Assembly (NCBI RefSeq): GCF_003609835.1
Contig: NZ_AP017899.1
Coordinates: forward strand, 124,001 to 188,000
Origin: Sphingopyxis sp. FD7
Lineage (GTDB): Bacteria > Pseudomonadota > Alphaproteobacteria > Sphingomonadales > Sphingomonadaceae
DNA: 64,000 nucleotides
Direction: 5' to 3'
How positions within the stretch are numbered: the stretch's first letter is position 1; every line of letters begins with the position of its first letter. Positions 8,365 to 17,555 of this stretch are shown here, in pieces. The translations under genes and the position numbers were made by a program. The notes beneath the pieces were generated by a model, which saw only the letters and a list, made by a program, of their open reading frames with translations, was not told the DNA's origin and did no database searches.

Positions 8365-8722
8365 CCGCCCCGCCGCAGGCCATATCCTCCGATACGTCTA
8401 CCTCTTCGAGGAAGAGCAGCGCCAAGGCCGCGACGAAGGCGTCAAGGAACGCTTTGTCGTCGTCGTGGGTGTGGAGGGGTCACGCTATCTGGTCGCCGCG
8501 ATCACGACCAAGGGCGAGGGGCGCAAGAACGCCATCGTGATCCCCGATGAGATTGCGCGCACAGCTGGCCTTGCTCCCGGTAGCGCCATCGTCATTTCGG
8601 AGTTCAACCGGTTCACCTGGCCCGGGTTCGACATCAGACCCCTGATGAAGCAGCCCGGGTACATTGCCGGACGACTCCCACCGCGGTTCACGGCAAAGAT
8701 CATCGATGCCATAGCAGCCTAG
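8345..8722 (+). CDS. Putative toxin partner, PemK/MazF-like
   Basis: A 125-aa protein starting at ATG 8345 within the antitoxin end. It opens with GHILRYVYLFEEE and continues KERFVVVVGVEGSRYLV, PGSAIVISEFNRFTWPG, a beta-rich layout resembling the SH3-like PemK/MazF endoribonuclease fold, but I see no diagnostic catalytic motif, so the family is tentative. The coupling and order (antitoxin first) are the strongest evidence for a toxin role. Confidence 0.55.
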   Translation: MTAGKTDRPAAGHILRYVYLFEEEQRQGRDEGVKERFVVVVGVEGSRYLVAAITTKGEGRKNAIVIPDEIARTAGLAPGSAIVISEFNRFTWPGFDIRPLMKQPGYIAGRLPPRFTAKIIDAIAA

Positions 8723-9219
8723 AGAGCAGCTCCCATCGATCGGGACTGATTGGCGCACCGTTCAGGCAGGCAGGCCCCCTGGGGGCCTTGTCCGATTGTG
8801 CATCAACGCGAGGCCAATGGCGGCAACCCTGCGGATTGGCACCCCAGATCGCCAAGGTCAGGTCTTCCGGACGACTGCCGCCAAGGGACTATTCGCTCCC
8901 CGAACTCGGCGAGGACGGATGATCAATTCTGCGATCAACGCCAGTGACAGCAAGCCGAGACGCGGCGAGGTTGATGTCCAGGCACGCAATCAACCCCTGT
9001 GCCAACAGCACGTCCGCCGCCCAGTGCCCCTGCCTCTCTGGTCGAGCTTAGGGCCAACCTGCAGAAATGCGAGCCGTGTTGCCCGGCAAGCCGGGCTGCC
9101 CGCACCACCTCGATTTCCGAGGTTTCCCGCGCGCGAAGGCGCGCGGTGTCCCAGCTCTCCCGCCGAGGCTCGATAAGGGCACCGGCGGACGAGCCGTCGG
9201 CACCAAGGAGGCTCTTGCA
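8723..9219 (+). other. Intergenic region with GC-rich hairpins
   Basis: About 500 bp without a supported gene. An AGGCCCCCTGGGGGCCT palindrome at 8772-8788 lies 50 bp after the toxin gene and may end that unit, though no T-run follows. Between 9090 and 9160 there are several short GC hairpins (for example GCCCGGCAAGCCGGGC and GCGCGCGAAGGCGCGC) upstream of the SSB-like gene. Open frames crossing the region have no ribosome sites or recognisable sequence. Confidence 0.5.
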
Positions 9220-9555
9220 ATGAACATCGTCAACCTCGTCGGCCGTCTCGCCAAGGATCCCGTCGCCCGCGATCGCAGCGACACCCGCATCACCGAACTC
9301 ATCCTCGTGACTGAACGTCCCGTCATCCGCGATGGGAAGGTCCAGAAGGACCCTGAAACCGGCTACCCCGTCAAGGATGCCGAATTCCACAAGGTCACTG
9401 TCTTCAACGGCATGGGGCTCCCGCTGCGCCAGCACAAGGCCAAGGGTGACCAGCTCGCCGTGACGGGCCGCATCCACTACTCGCGCTGGCAGGACGCCGA
9501 AGGCAATGACCGCTATGGCTGCGAGATCATCGCCGAGAACGTCGAGTTTCTCTGA
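9220..9555 (+). CDS. ssb: Single-stranded DNA-binding protein, short form
   Basis: A 111-aa OB-fold protein that reads like an SSB N-terminal domain: MNIVNLVGRLAKDPVAR, then DAEFHKVTVFNG, GDQLAVTGRIHYSRWQD and a final strand. It lacks the flexible tail and acidic tip of full-length SSB, as many plasmid versions do, so it may not recruit the usual SSB partners. ATG 9220 follows AAGGAGG. Probably binds ssDNA during conjugation or plasmid replication. Confidence 0.8.
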   Translation: MNIVNLVGRLAKDPVARDRSDTRITELILVTERPVIRDGKVQKDPETGYPVKDAEFHKVTVFNGMGLPLRQHKAKGDQLAVTGRIHYSRWQDAEGNDRYGCEIIAENVEFL

Positions 9556-9592
9556 TCGGTAGGGCGGCGCGCAAGCGTCGCCCAAAACCGTG

Positions 9593-9829
9593 TCACGATG
9601 GCGAAAGCTGGACGCCGGTGGCGTCCAGCTTCGTCCCGCGGTGTCCGCAGCTGCAGCGCAAGTGTCGTGAGACGATCTCCAGTTTCATCGGAATGGATTT
9701 GGCAAAGCATCGGTCTCGCAGTTTGGTTGCGGGGACGATCACAACGCGGTGGCATCCGAGACATTCAACCTGCGCATTGAGGCCATGGCGAACCAGATCG
9801 GCGAGGGTATCGAGACGTTTGCTGCTCAT
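9593..9829 (-). CDS. Small zinc-ribbon-like hypothetical protein
   Basis: A 78-aa protein with two CxxC-like pairs (ECLGC near residue 24 and RCSCG near residue 60) that could form a zinc ribbon. It begins MSSKRLDTLADLVRHG. It lies convergent with the SSB-like gene, 37 bp away. No strong ribosome site is visible, so start and status are less certain. It resembles short unnamed proteins on sphingomonad plasmids; no function can be given. Confidence 0.5.
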   Translation of the reverse strand: MSSKRLDTLADLVRHGLNAQVECLGCHRVVIVPATKLRDRCFAKSIPMKLEIVSRHLRCSCGHRGTKLDATGVQLSPS

Positions 9830-10429
9830 GTGATGAGTAGAACATCATAGGAACATTTCGAGTCAAGGATCACAGGGGGCAGGCAGAGGAAATACTAGCA
9901 GGTGCATGCAGTCTCCCTGGCCTTCAACCGGGATCGCGCTCTATTTCGCCCGCCGGCCTGGCGCCGGAACTGCGTCCGGCAGCCAAGGACGGCCAAGCTC
10001 TACCGAGCCCCTTTCAGGGTCTCGGCCCATACGGGTGACGATCGCTGACGGATTTGGCCGCGAACCGCGCTCACGCGCGGCGGCCATAAGGAGCGGGGCT
10101 TTTCCAGCGGCTCGGGCTTCGCCCGGGCCTTGCGTTTCTGATAGCCCCGCCGGCTCTCGGTCCCGCCGCTCGCGGCCTGTTTGCCGCGCGCACGGTCGGC
10201 GACCAATGCCGCCGCCTCGGCGTGCGACTAACCAGGCCTGTCGGACCGCGGCTCCTGCGGGAGCCGTCTCCAGTGCGGACGTCTCGGAGAGACGCCGGTT
10301 CACTCGGCATGTCGGCTTTTGGGCGATGCTGTGAGCTTGACTAACGGCCGGAGGTGGGAGGAGAGCGGAAAGGCCGCTCCCCATTGGTCACTGCCCCGGC
10401 GATGCAGGCTGGGGACGAGTTAAAAAAGC
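9830..10429. other. Region without a supported gene
   Basis: About 600 bp of GC-rich sequence. A minus-strand frame (9941-10384) is open but dominated by Arg, Pro, Gly and Ala, lacks a ribosome site and has no recognisable domain; overlapping frames on both strands are also open, as expected from base composition alone. I see no promoter or RNA structure I would defend. Confidence 0.4.
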
Positions 10430-10825
10430 TTATCCGGGGATGTGAATTCCGCACAGCTTGTTACCATCAGGGTCGCGCACGTAGGTAAGGTGGATCGTTC
10501 CCATCGCAGACTCCCGCGGGCCGGGAGCGTCTTCGATTGACGTTCCGCCGTTGGCCACGGCCACATCATGAAATTGCTGAACCTGTTCGGGCGAATTGCA
10601 CGAGAAAGCAACCGTAGCCCCGTTCGCTACAGTCGCCGGTTCATCGTTGATCGGCTGAGTGACGATGAAGTTTGTTCCGCCCGGGTTCGGGTAGAAGAGG
10701 CGCATATGCCCGCTTCCGGCAATATTGTTCATCGGTTCTGGCATTCCCAGAACACCCAGAACCGCGTTGTAGAACTGCCGCGACCGCTCGATGTCGTTGG
10801 AGCCTACCATTGTGTGGAACAGCAA
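10430..10825 (-). CDS. VOC-family (glyoxalase/dioxygenase superfamily) protein
   Basis: A 131-aa single-domain vicinal oxygen chelate protein: LFHTMVGSNDIERSRQFYNAVLG at the N-terminus, a mid loop with FYPNPGGTNFIV, and the C-terminal YVRDPDGNKLCGI typical of the second beta-alpha-beta-beta-beta unit. His and Glu positions that bind metal in active members are only partly recognisable, so substrate and activity are unknown. The start appears to be TTG at 10825 behind a GGGAGAAAG site. It stands alone between intergenic regions. Confidence 0.8.
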   Translation of the reverse strand: MLFHTMVGSNDIERSRQFYNAVLGVLGMPEPMNNIAGSGHMRLFYPNPGGTNFIVTQPINDEPATVANGATVAFSCNSPEQVQQFHDVAVANGGTSIEDAPGPRESAMGTIHLTYVRDPDGNKLCGIHIPG

Positions 10826-11210
10826 TCTCTTTCTCCCTATCGTTTCGCGGACGCTTGTGGAGGCAGTGGGAGATCAGAGCAAGCGGCGAGTTGCGAGCTA
10901 TGCCGTTGAACAACATAGGACGAACTGGCAGAAAGTTCCGATTACAGCGGTACCGGGCCCTATGAACACGTAGCCGCTTTCAGGAAATCGCAGCCCGCAG
11001 CAAACGACCGCTTCGGGGTCGATAGCTGAACGGCAGGATTTTTCCAGAAGCGCGGCATAGCCGTCATGCCGCTTTCGGGATCGCGAATCAGCCCCGCTCA
11101 TGGCCGTTGATGGGTGGAATTCGGAACGGCGGCTTTGGGCTCAAACCATCTGAAATCGAATTCATTTCACTGTGCGGCGCTAATACGACGTCGTCGCACG
11201 GAGGATGATC
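10826..11210. other. Intergenic region with a sphingomonad-type dispersed repeat
   Basis: No supported gene in 385 bp. Around 11099-11120 lies CATGGCCGTTGATGGGTGG, closely matched by CATGGCCGGTGATGGGTGG near 12206. Similar stretches are a familiar intergenic feature of sphingomonad genomes and look like decayed repeat sequence. Short frames across the region have no recognisable content. Confidence 0.45.
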
Positions 11211-11972
11211 TCAGACAGCACGGCGCAGGAAGGCGGTAAACTTGCCCCCCTCCACCTTATTCGGAGCGTCACGAAAGCCCGCAGCCGTCATCTCTAGCCC
11301 GGCTCCTCGTAGGCGATCACGCAATGTGTCTCCTCGCACTTCTCCCTTGGCGCCCTTCATTGCATCAGGCACCACGCGGCCTTCGACACGGCACAAAGTC
11401 GCTGCGCAATGGACCTGGACCGAACGGACGCCATTGACGAGAGTGAAAAACGCCAAGGCGCGCAGTTCGGCGGGTGCCGCCCAATCACTGTCACGCGTTT
11501 CCGCGTCGAAACGCGCTTGGAAAGGATCTAGCGCAGATACACCGCGCGAAACGCTCGCTTCCGATCCTACTGGTTCGGAAATTTCCTGAGTGGAAGTAGA
11601 AGCATTCTGCACGCCCACGACGGCGAGAGCGATGGCAGCAACGGTGATGAACATGATGATGAGACTCCTTGGTTGTTGGCGAGCCATTATGGCTGCGCCA
11701 GGCGTTTCCGGATCTGCATCAGGCAGCGCGTCGCTCGAAACCCCAGTTTCCTTGTCCCAATTTTCTTGTGCAGCCAGATGGCGGGCCAGTTCGCGGCTGC
11801 TGGCGGCACCCGTTTTGCGGCGCGCCTCGCGCAGCCTTTCGTTGACCGCGTTGACTGACAGGTTGAGCTCCGTCGCGATGGATTTCGCAGTATGACCCTC
11901 AGCCAACATTGCCAGCACTTCGCGCTCGGACGGGCTGATCGGGGGCGATGAATCTGATTTTGGCGACGGCAT
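11211..11972 (-). CDS. LuxR-type helix-turn-helix regulator with membrane segment
   Basis: A 253-aa protein. Residues 10-68 form a GerE/LuxR DNA-binding domain (ISPSEREVLAMLAEGHTAKSIATEL, then NAVNERLREARRKTG). A single hydrophobic helix follows at about 101-120 (SLIIMFITVAAIALAVVGVQ), and the C-terminal half is probably periplasmic. A cytoplasmic DNA-binding domain tethered to a periplasmic sensor suggests a one-component membrane regulator. The large S9 peptidase gene lies upstream on the same strand, 314 bp away; a functional link is possible but unproven. Confidence 0.75.
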   Translation of the reverse strand: MPSPKSDSSPPISPSEREVLAMLAEGHTAKSIATELNLSVNAVNERLREARRKTGAASSRELARHLAAQENWDKETGVSSDALPDADPETPGAAIMARQQPRSLIIMFITVAAIALAVVGVQNASTSTQEISEPVGSEASVSRGVSALDPFQARFDAETRDSDWAAPAELRALAFFTLVNGVRSVQVHCAATLCRVEGRVVPDAMKGAKGEVRGDTLRDRLRGAGLEMTAAGFRDAPNKVEGGKFTAFLRRAV

Positions 11973-12286
11973 AAAGCAATCATTGCCGCTAGATGCGACC
12001 GGTGCAAGGGTCGATGAAACACCGAGCTTCAGGTGCCGCCCTGGTTTTGATCTAGCAGTTTAACAGCCTTCACTTTTGAAAAGTTTTGTATGTCACCCTA
12101 GCCATTTGAGGCGTCCGAAATGGGGTCGCTTTGGGAAGTCCGGCTTTCAGCGAGAAATCCGCTGAAGTAGCCTGGCAGGTATCAGGATCGCGCATCCGCC
12201 TCGATCATGGCCGGTGATGGGTGGAAACGCGAATGACCGCTTTTCGCGTGACAAGGTGGCTAAGTCCGCGCCCTGTTCCTCCACGG
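11973..12286. other. Intergenic region
   Basis: 314 bp between two minus-strand genes. It holds the second copy of the CATGGCCG-TGATGGGTGG repeat (near 12206-12225) and short inverted segments. No gene or clear terminator is visible. Confidence 0.4.
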
Positions 12287-14845
12287 TCAACGACCGCGCT
12301 CATCTCCCCGCTTCAGATATCGATCAAACCAGTTGATCAGTTCGTCTGAGATATCTCGGATATTTGCAGGCGAGTTCGCAAGCGAGTGGCTCTCTCCCCA
12401 ATATCGGAGCAGTCTGACAGGACGACCTTTGCGGCGAAGCAGAGAATACAGGGCTTCCGGCTGCGCCAGCGGAGCTCGCGTATCGAGTTCGCCGTGAATT
12501 ATCAGGAGCGGTGTCTCGATCCTGTCAACATAAGTCAGAGGCGAATTGCGGTGGTAAAGCTCGGGGTCTGAGGCCGGGTCCACTTTGAAGCCGAGCCCGG
12601 CTTCGTAAATGGGCACATTGGCAGCCATGTCCTGATCGACTCCCGGCCAGCCACGTGCGGCCGGGTCGAAGGCGGCGTGGGTGGTGGCGAGCTCGCTTGC
12701 CCCTGCGATGCTCACGGCTGCCGCAAACCGGTCTGTCTGCGCAACCAGTGCACTGACGGTGTAGCCCCCGAAGCTCTGGCCGAAGACACCAATCCGATTT
12801 TCGTCAGTGATGCCCAGCTCCACGAGCTTGTCGAGCGCCGGCAGAACACCGCCGGGAATGGCAGCAAAGGGCTCGCTTGGCTTATCCCCACGCGGAATGG
12901 GTATGGAGGGGATCGCTACGACATAACCGCGGCTTGCGTAAAGCTGGAGGTTGTAGAACCCCGGCATGTGCGGATCGAGGAAGTAGTCGCCCACTCCTGA
13001 CGGTTGGTAGCCGCCATAGACCCAAAGCAGTGTCGGATAGCGCACGGAAGTATCGAAATCAGGGGGGAGCAGAACCGCCATTTGGAGAGGGCTCCCATCG
13101 GTATGCGCGTAGTCGATCATACGCCGCTCGCCCCAATCGATCTGCGCAAGGTGCTCGTTGCCCTTCATTAGTAGGCGCGGAGCGGCAGGATCATTCCATC
13201 CGGTGAAGTGGATCGCGCTACCCTCGAACCCGTTCTCCACCCATACCATGCCAGTGCAGTCATGCCCGAGCAGGCGGCTTGAGCTGGATAGAGTGATGGT
13301 CGTTGCTCCTGGGCCGGAGCCTGTCCAAAGGCTGTATCTGGCCTCTCCGGCCTGTCTCTCTGCGACAAGTCGGTCATCTCCAACGCAACCTGTCTTTGTG
13401 CCGGATTCCCATGGTACAAAACGGAACGAGCCTGGATCATAGCGAACTGGCCCCTCCTTGCTTCGGCCTGCGAGGAGCCGATCCCTGAATAGATGAAGAT
13501 CGAACAGCCCTTCGACCTTGCTCTGGATAGGGGTTGCCTGGCCGCATTGCGCATCTACCACCTGCCAATCATCCTTGGCCTGGTTACCCTTGATCAGCAG
13601 ATGGCGTCGGTCGAACCAGATAGCATAATCAGCCTCGCGCTGGTGAGCCGGCGACCGGCCCCCCAATTGCTTATCGGGGGCTAGCGCTGTCATCTCACCG
13701 CTCTTCGTGTTGAGCGACCATAGGCGCGCCGATGTCTCGCCCGGATCAGAGCGCGCTCTCAAAGCAACGTATTCGGCTTGCGGAGACCACCCGATGATGT
13801 CGAGCGGATAGCGTGAGGCTGGCGGAATAGCGACACGTTGCAAAGAAGGTTGCTCGCCAAAGTCTAGCATGAACAATTCGTTCTCGACCGCCCATGCCTG
13901 CACATTGGGCATGTCAGGCCTACGGTGCTTCGGCGCGATGGCCCGGATGGGGGCGAGGATTGCGGCGCGTCGGGAATTAGGGGACAAAACGAGGGTCAGA
14001 GCTCCGGACATAGGAAAGGCGGGAACCGTGCCGAGACTGGTGGTAGTTCCTTTGGCCAGATCGAAGATTACGAGCTCTGCCGTGTAAGCACCTTCCCCCA
14101 AGTCGGCACCGGCGATCGCGCTGCTTGAGCGCGATACGGTGGGCAGTTCGCCCGCTCGGATATCTGCACCCGCTTGCGCTGCCTCACGATGAAACTTGGC
14201 AAAGCGATCTACCATCGCAGAACGCTCGCCGGGCGGCATCAACACGACCAGAAGACGATCTGCATCGAGCCAGAGGAACGGGGCATTCTCGTCGTTGTCG
14301 CGGCATGAATTGGGACCGCGCGCGCCAGCGGGACGCAGGTCAAGCTCGTTGAGCGGCGAGCCGTAACGCACCTGGGTCATCACAGCCCGATCATTGACCC
14401 GCCTCAGATTGTCGGAATCGCGCTCCCAGACATAGATCCGTGCATTGTCGCCGCCACGCGGTTCGGCTCGTTCAGGGGCGGTCGAAAGCATGGCAAGCCG
14501 CTGCCCGTCGGGGCTCCAGTAGGGACACCAAAAGCCAGCAGCCGCCTCTTTTCCACCTGTCAGCTGACGGAGCTGTGAGCCATCTCGTCTTACCAGCCAG
14601 ATGTCGTTCCGCGATGGATCGATCTCATGGGCATTGCGCCCGTAAACCTCGCCCGGATCAGCGGGACGCGGCACCGAAATGGCAATCTCATCGGCATTGG
14701 GAGAGACGTCGGCCCGATCAACGGTTGTGGTGGCGAGGACATCATCGATGGTCAGCGGTCGGGCAGAGGCGACGGTTCCAAACATCAACGAAACAAGGCA
14801 GAACAGTCCAATTACGGAAATGCATCGTGAATGAATTTCCGACAT
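12287..14845 (-). CDS. S9-family serine peptidase (prolyl oligopeptidase-like), exported
   Basis: An 852-aa peptidase with an N-terminal signal peptide (hydrophobic VIGLFCLVSLMFGTVASA), a WD/beta-propeller-like middle (repeated VSPNADEI, WSPDGQRLAM, WSPQAEYVAL) and a C-terminal alpha/beta hydrolase. The catalytic Ser is in GVFGQSFGGY (about residue 690), Asp in HGELDTRAP (about 785), His in GESHSLANS (about 815). ATG 14845 follows GGAGGGA. The layout resembles lasso-peptide isopeptidases of sphingomonads as well as general S9 oligopeptidases, but no lasso biosynthesis genes are present in the window. Full length, apparently intact. Confidence 0.85.
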   Translation of the reverse strand: MSEIHSRCISVIGLFCLVSLMFGTVASARPLTIDDVLATTTVDRADVSPNADEIAISVPRPADPGEVYGRNAHEIDPSRNDIWLVRRDGSQLRQLTGGKEAAAGFWCPYWSPDGQRLAMLSTAPERAEPRGGDNARIYVWERDSDNLRRVNDRAVMTQVRYGSPLNELDLRPAGARGPNSCRDNDENAPFLWLDADRLLVVLMPPGERSAMVDRFAKFHREAAQAGADIRAGELPTVSRSSSAIAGADLGEGAYTAELVIFDLAKGTTTSLGTVPAFPMSGALTLVLSPNSRRAAILAPIRAIAPKHRRPDMPNVQAWAVENELFMLDFGEQPSLQRVAIPPASRYPLDIIGWSPQAEYVALRARSDPGETSARLWSLNTKSGEMTALAPDKQLGGRSPAHQREADYAIWFDRRHLLIKGNQAKDDWQVVDAQCGQATPIQSKVEGLFDLHLFRDRLLAGRSKEGPVRYDPGSFRFVPWESGTKTGCVGDDRLVAERQAGEARYSLWTGSGPGATTITLSSSSRLLGHDCTGMVWVENGFEGSAIHFTGWNDPAAPRLLMKGNEHLAQIDWGERRMIDYAHTDGSPLQMAVLLPPDFDTSVRYPTLLWVYGGYQPSGVGDYFLDPHMPGFYNLQLYASRGYVVAIPSIPIPRGDKPSEPFAAIPGGVLPALDKLVELGITDENRIGVFGQSFGGYTVSALVAQTDRFAAAVSIAGASELATTHAAFDPAARGWPGVDQDMAANVPIYEAGLGFKVDPASDPELYHRNSPLTYVDRIETPLLIIHGELDTRAPLAQPEALYSLLRRKGRPVRLLRYWGESHSLANSPANIRDISDELINWFDRYLKRGDERGR

Positions 14846-15026
14846 GGCGTCCCTCCAAACGGAATTTTTGCTGATTCTTTAAGGAACTTAGCCGGAAGGC
14901 TGGATGTCGGCTACGGGGTCGTTTTGCGAATTTCCGCTTTCCGCGGCGAAGAGAACGAAGCTGCCTGTCCGCTTCAACTACGGGTCATGCTCTTCACGGA
15001 ATGTGACCGGGCACTCCCAAAGGGCC

Positions 15027-15512
15027 CTATCGGTCCTCCCGATCCAGACGGACCGCCTTTTCGATGAAACCCTGCGGGTCTTGCACAAAATGCGCTGCGT
15101 CTGATTGTAGAACTGTCCTGATGACAGCTTCCCTGCTTGGCTGAATGATCGCGCCCTCCGGGGTTGCAAAGACGCAGTCGAAATGCCGCGCGACGTTACA
15201 GACCCCGCCGATCAATGGCAGAGAGATATCCGCCACATCGAAGCGGACCTGGATTTCTTCGATGTATTTCTCATCGAAGCTCACCTGGATGTCGTCCGCA
15301 GGTTCGTCACCCCACACCCGGAGACCGGTGTACGATCGCGGTTTCTCGGGCAGCAACATGTCGAGTTTTGCGAACAGAACATCCGCCTCTGCGAAGGGGA
15401 GGGCTAGAACAACCTCGTCGAGCTGGGCGCGGCTCATCCGTGCAGCGTTGACCCCTGCGATACGCGCCGCAGAGGCAGGGATCAGGTTGATGACGAACTG
15501 CCAGACGGCCAT
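15027..15512 (-). CDS. Hypothetical protein
   Basis: A 161-aa protein starting at ATG 15512 (a GTG one codon earlier is possible). It contains SYTGLRVWGDEPADDIQVSF and LPLIGGVCNVARHFDCVFATP, suggesting a compact alpha/beta fold. No signal peptide or membrane segment is seen. It lies upstream of the S9 peptidase gene on the same strand with a 180-bp gap. The style recalls small immunity-like or plasmid accessory proteins, but no family can be named. Confidence 0.6.
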   Translation of the reverse strand: MAVWQFVINLIPASAARIAGVNAARMSRAQLDEVVLALPFAEADVLFAKLDMLLPEKPRSYTGLRVWGDEPADDIQVSFDEKYIEEIQVRFDVADISLPLIGGVCNVARHFDCVFATPEGAIIQPSREAVIRTVLQSDAAHFVQDPQGFIEKAVRLDREDR

Positions 15513-16223
15513 CACTCGAACATAGCGCCAATGCGGGGTCCGACAATGGGCTCATTCGCTAAGCGCTGAACCTGCTCTACCGGAACCCGGCGCCGCCGCC
15601 CATGCGGGCAGGGCAGCGCCCCTTACCCGCGAACGCGCCTTTCCTTGCCAGGAAGGCGTTCGCGCTCGGAGCTTTCCGACCGTAATGCGTGCTGCTGCGA
15701 GCAGGCGGGTCATTCGGTATCCTCCGTCCGGTCAAGGATCGGCTCAGGCTGTCGCTGCGCTTGCCTTCACCGCCCGCGTGGCGGTGATGCCCGCTTTGCG
15801 GCATCATCCCTGACAGTCCGTCGTCTTGCGACCAGCCCCGCCAAACGGTCTCTCAAGATGGGGGGAGTTCCCGCTGTAACCCCTTCGCAGGGCCGAAGGG
15901 GCGGCCCGGTGTGGCGCTGAAGCGCCTGACCGGCCCTGCCTTCGTCTCACCTGCTCGAGGGCGGGAACGTCTCTTCCACACACACAGGAACACCTGCCGA
16001 AACCTATCGGCGGCCGCCCCTTGGTCAAGGATCGCGGTCCCCCCAATTTTCAGCAATCGCGGCTGTCTCGCTGCGCTCGCGCCACGCTTGGCAGAAAATC
16101 GGTTCCCCCACGCCCGCCATGGCGGCGGCGAGACGAGCTCGCCGTCCCTGACACGGTTCGTCCGGCCCGATGGGTTTTTGGCTGTTCCCAATGTGGGGAC
16201 GATTTCAAAAATCGGAGGCTTTT
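15513..16223. other. Long GC-rich region without a supported gene
   Basis: About 710 bp upstream of the DUF2493 gene. Several frames are open on both strands but are Arg/Pro-rich and lack start signals. Inverted repeats are frequent, for example near 15620-15665 (CGCGAACGCGCC...AAGGCGTTCGCGC). Such a stretch could hold a long leader or replication/partition site; no iteron series is seen. Confidence 0.4.
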
Positions 16224-17216
16224 ATGACTTTTTTCAATTCGTTCGCAGATCTGGCTCAGGCACGGATCAATCTCGCCGATGCTCGTGAAGGGATCACGGA
16301 ATCCTATGACGGAGCGTTTCTTGAACACAGCGATCTGGCAAAGCTCAACATCATCGAGGCTCCAATCGCCGCAGAGATGCCGGATCCCGACATGGCGCGC
16401 CGCGCCGTGGAGATGGCAATCGGAACGATCTTCGATGTCCTCAAGGACACGCGCATGGAGGAATTTGCGCAGCAACTCGCCTGGGGCATGGTCAACTCCT
16501 TCCACATGACCGCACGCCTGGCTGAAGGTCGCGAGGACGATGCTGCAAAGAAGCTGGGCGAAATGGCCCGCCACTTCGACCCTTCGGAGATTTACGCTGT
16601 CGAGCTCGAGGAAACACAACAGCTCTGCCAGACACTGCAAGGATGCCGCGAAGCGCTCGAGGCGATGCGCGATCATGCAGCGGACGTCTACCGGGTCGAA
16701 ACCGGTCGCCCCTTCACGGCCGCACGGGGATCGCAAGTCAGCAAGAACGGGGTTACCGCAAGCCAGGTGCAGGCACGCGATTTCCTCGCCGCACGCGCCA
16801 AGGATCGCAGGGCACAATTCCAGCCCGATGGCCCGCTGGTGATCGTGTCAGGTGGCCAGAAGGATTGGCACGATTTTGCGATGATCTGGGCTATCCTCGA
16901 CGACATCAAGTCGCGGATCCCGAACATGGTCCTGGGCACGACCGGCATGCGCAAGGGCGTCGACGCCATGGCCGGTGCATGGGCGCAGCAGAACGGGGTC
17001 AACACGATCCTGTTCGTCCCCGATCAGCGCCACGGCAACCGGGCTCCGTTCCTGCGCAACGAGAGCATCGTTAAGCTGAACCCTGTTGAAGCGATCATCG
17101 GTGAAGGGTCGGGCATCCAGTCCAACCTTGCACAGCGCCTCCGTCAGGCAGGCGTGCCGCTGCACATCCGCCGGATCAGTGATCAGGCGCAGGTTCGGTC
17201 GCGCAACTTTGCGTGA
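16224..17216 (+). CDS. DUF2493-domain (SLOG superfamily) protein
   Basis: A 330-aa protein whose start is ATG 16224 behind GGAGG. The N-terminal 200 residues are helical (LADAREGITESYDG, then HFDPSEIYAVELEETQQL). The C-terminal 120 residues form a Rossmann-like DUF2493 domain (PLVIVSGGQKDWHDFAMIWAILDDIKSRIP, then TTGMRKGVDAMAGAWAQQNG). SLOG proteins bind nucleotides or nucleotide-derived ligands, but this plasmid group has no defined role. It is widespread on alphaproteobacterial plasmids. A terminator follows at 17226-17266. Confidence 0.8.
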   Translation: MTFFNSFADLAQARINLADAREGITESYDGAFLEHSDLAKLNIIEAPIAAEMPDPDMARRAVEMAIGTIFDVLKDTRMEEFAQQLAWGMVNSFHMTARLAEGREDDAAKKLGEMARHFDPSEIYAVELEETQQLCQTLQGCREALEAMRDHAADVYRVETGRPFTAARGSQVSKNGVTASQVQARDFLAARAKDRRAQFQPDGPLVIVSGGQKDWHDFAMIWAILDDIKSRIPNMVLGTTGMRKGVDAMAGAWAQQNGVNTILFVPDQRHGNRAPFLRNESIVKLNPVEAIIGEGSGIQSNLAQRLRQAGVPLHIRRISDQAQVRSRNFA

Positions 17217-17225
17217 GCGCTCTTC

Positions 17226-17266
17226 GGAAGGCTCCGGCTTATCCCGGGGCCTTCCGCTCTTCTTTT
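17226..17266 (+). terminator. Rho-independent terminator after the DUF2493 gene
   Basis: GGAAGGC and GCCTTCC bracket an inner GG/CC-rich stem (CCGG...CCGG) and are followed by GCTCTTCTTTT, 10 bp after the stop codon. Confidence 0.75.
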
Positions 17267-17555
17267 GCGCAAGGGGCGGGCTCTGGGGGCATCGAACCCC
17301 CTTCGCCCGCTGACGCGAGCATCGCGATCCCCTGAGTTTATCAGGCGCGCTTGTGCCTTGGCTCGGCGCGCCTTGCCCATGCTCGATGCTTTGCATCTTG
17401 CGGGCATCGCTGCCGCACTAACTGCCACACCCGGACAATGGGTCGACCAGCCATCCTTGGGGTGAACCAGAACCACCTGGCGGCATTCTGCCACCAGCTC
17501 AGGTAGTGAGAAAGAAGAGGGGGATGGAGGAGACGAGCAGCGACAGGAGGCAAAG

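Noticed and set aside
9941-10384. A 147-codon minus-strand frame
   Set aside because: Composition is Arg/Gly/Ala/Pro-rich as expected by chance at this GC content, and competing frames are open on both strands.
12287-14845. A lasso-peptide biosynthesis cluster around the S9 peptidase
   Set aside because: No precursor, cyclase or leader-peptidase genes are visible within several kilobases on either side.
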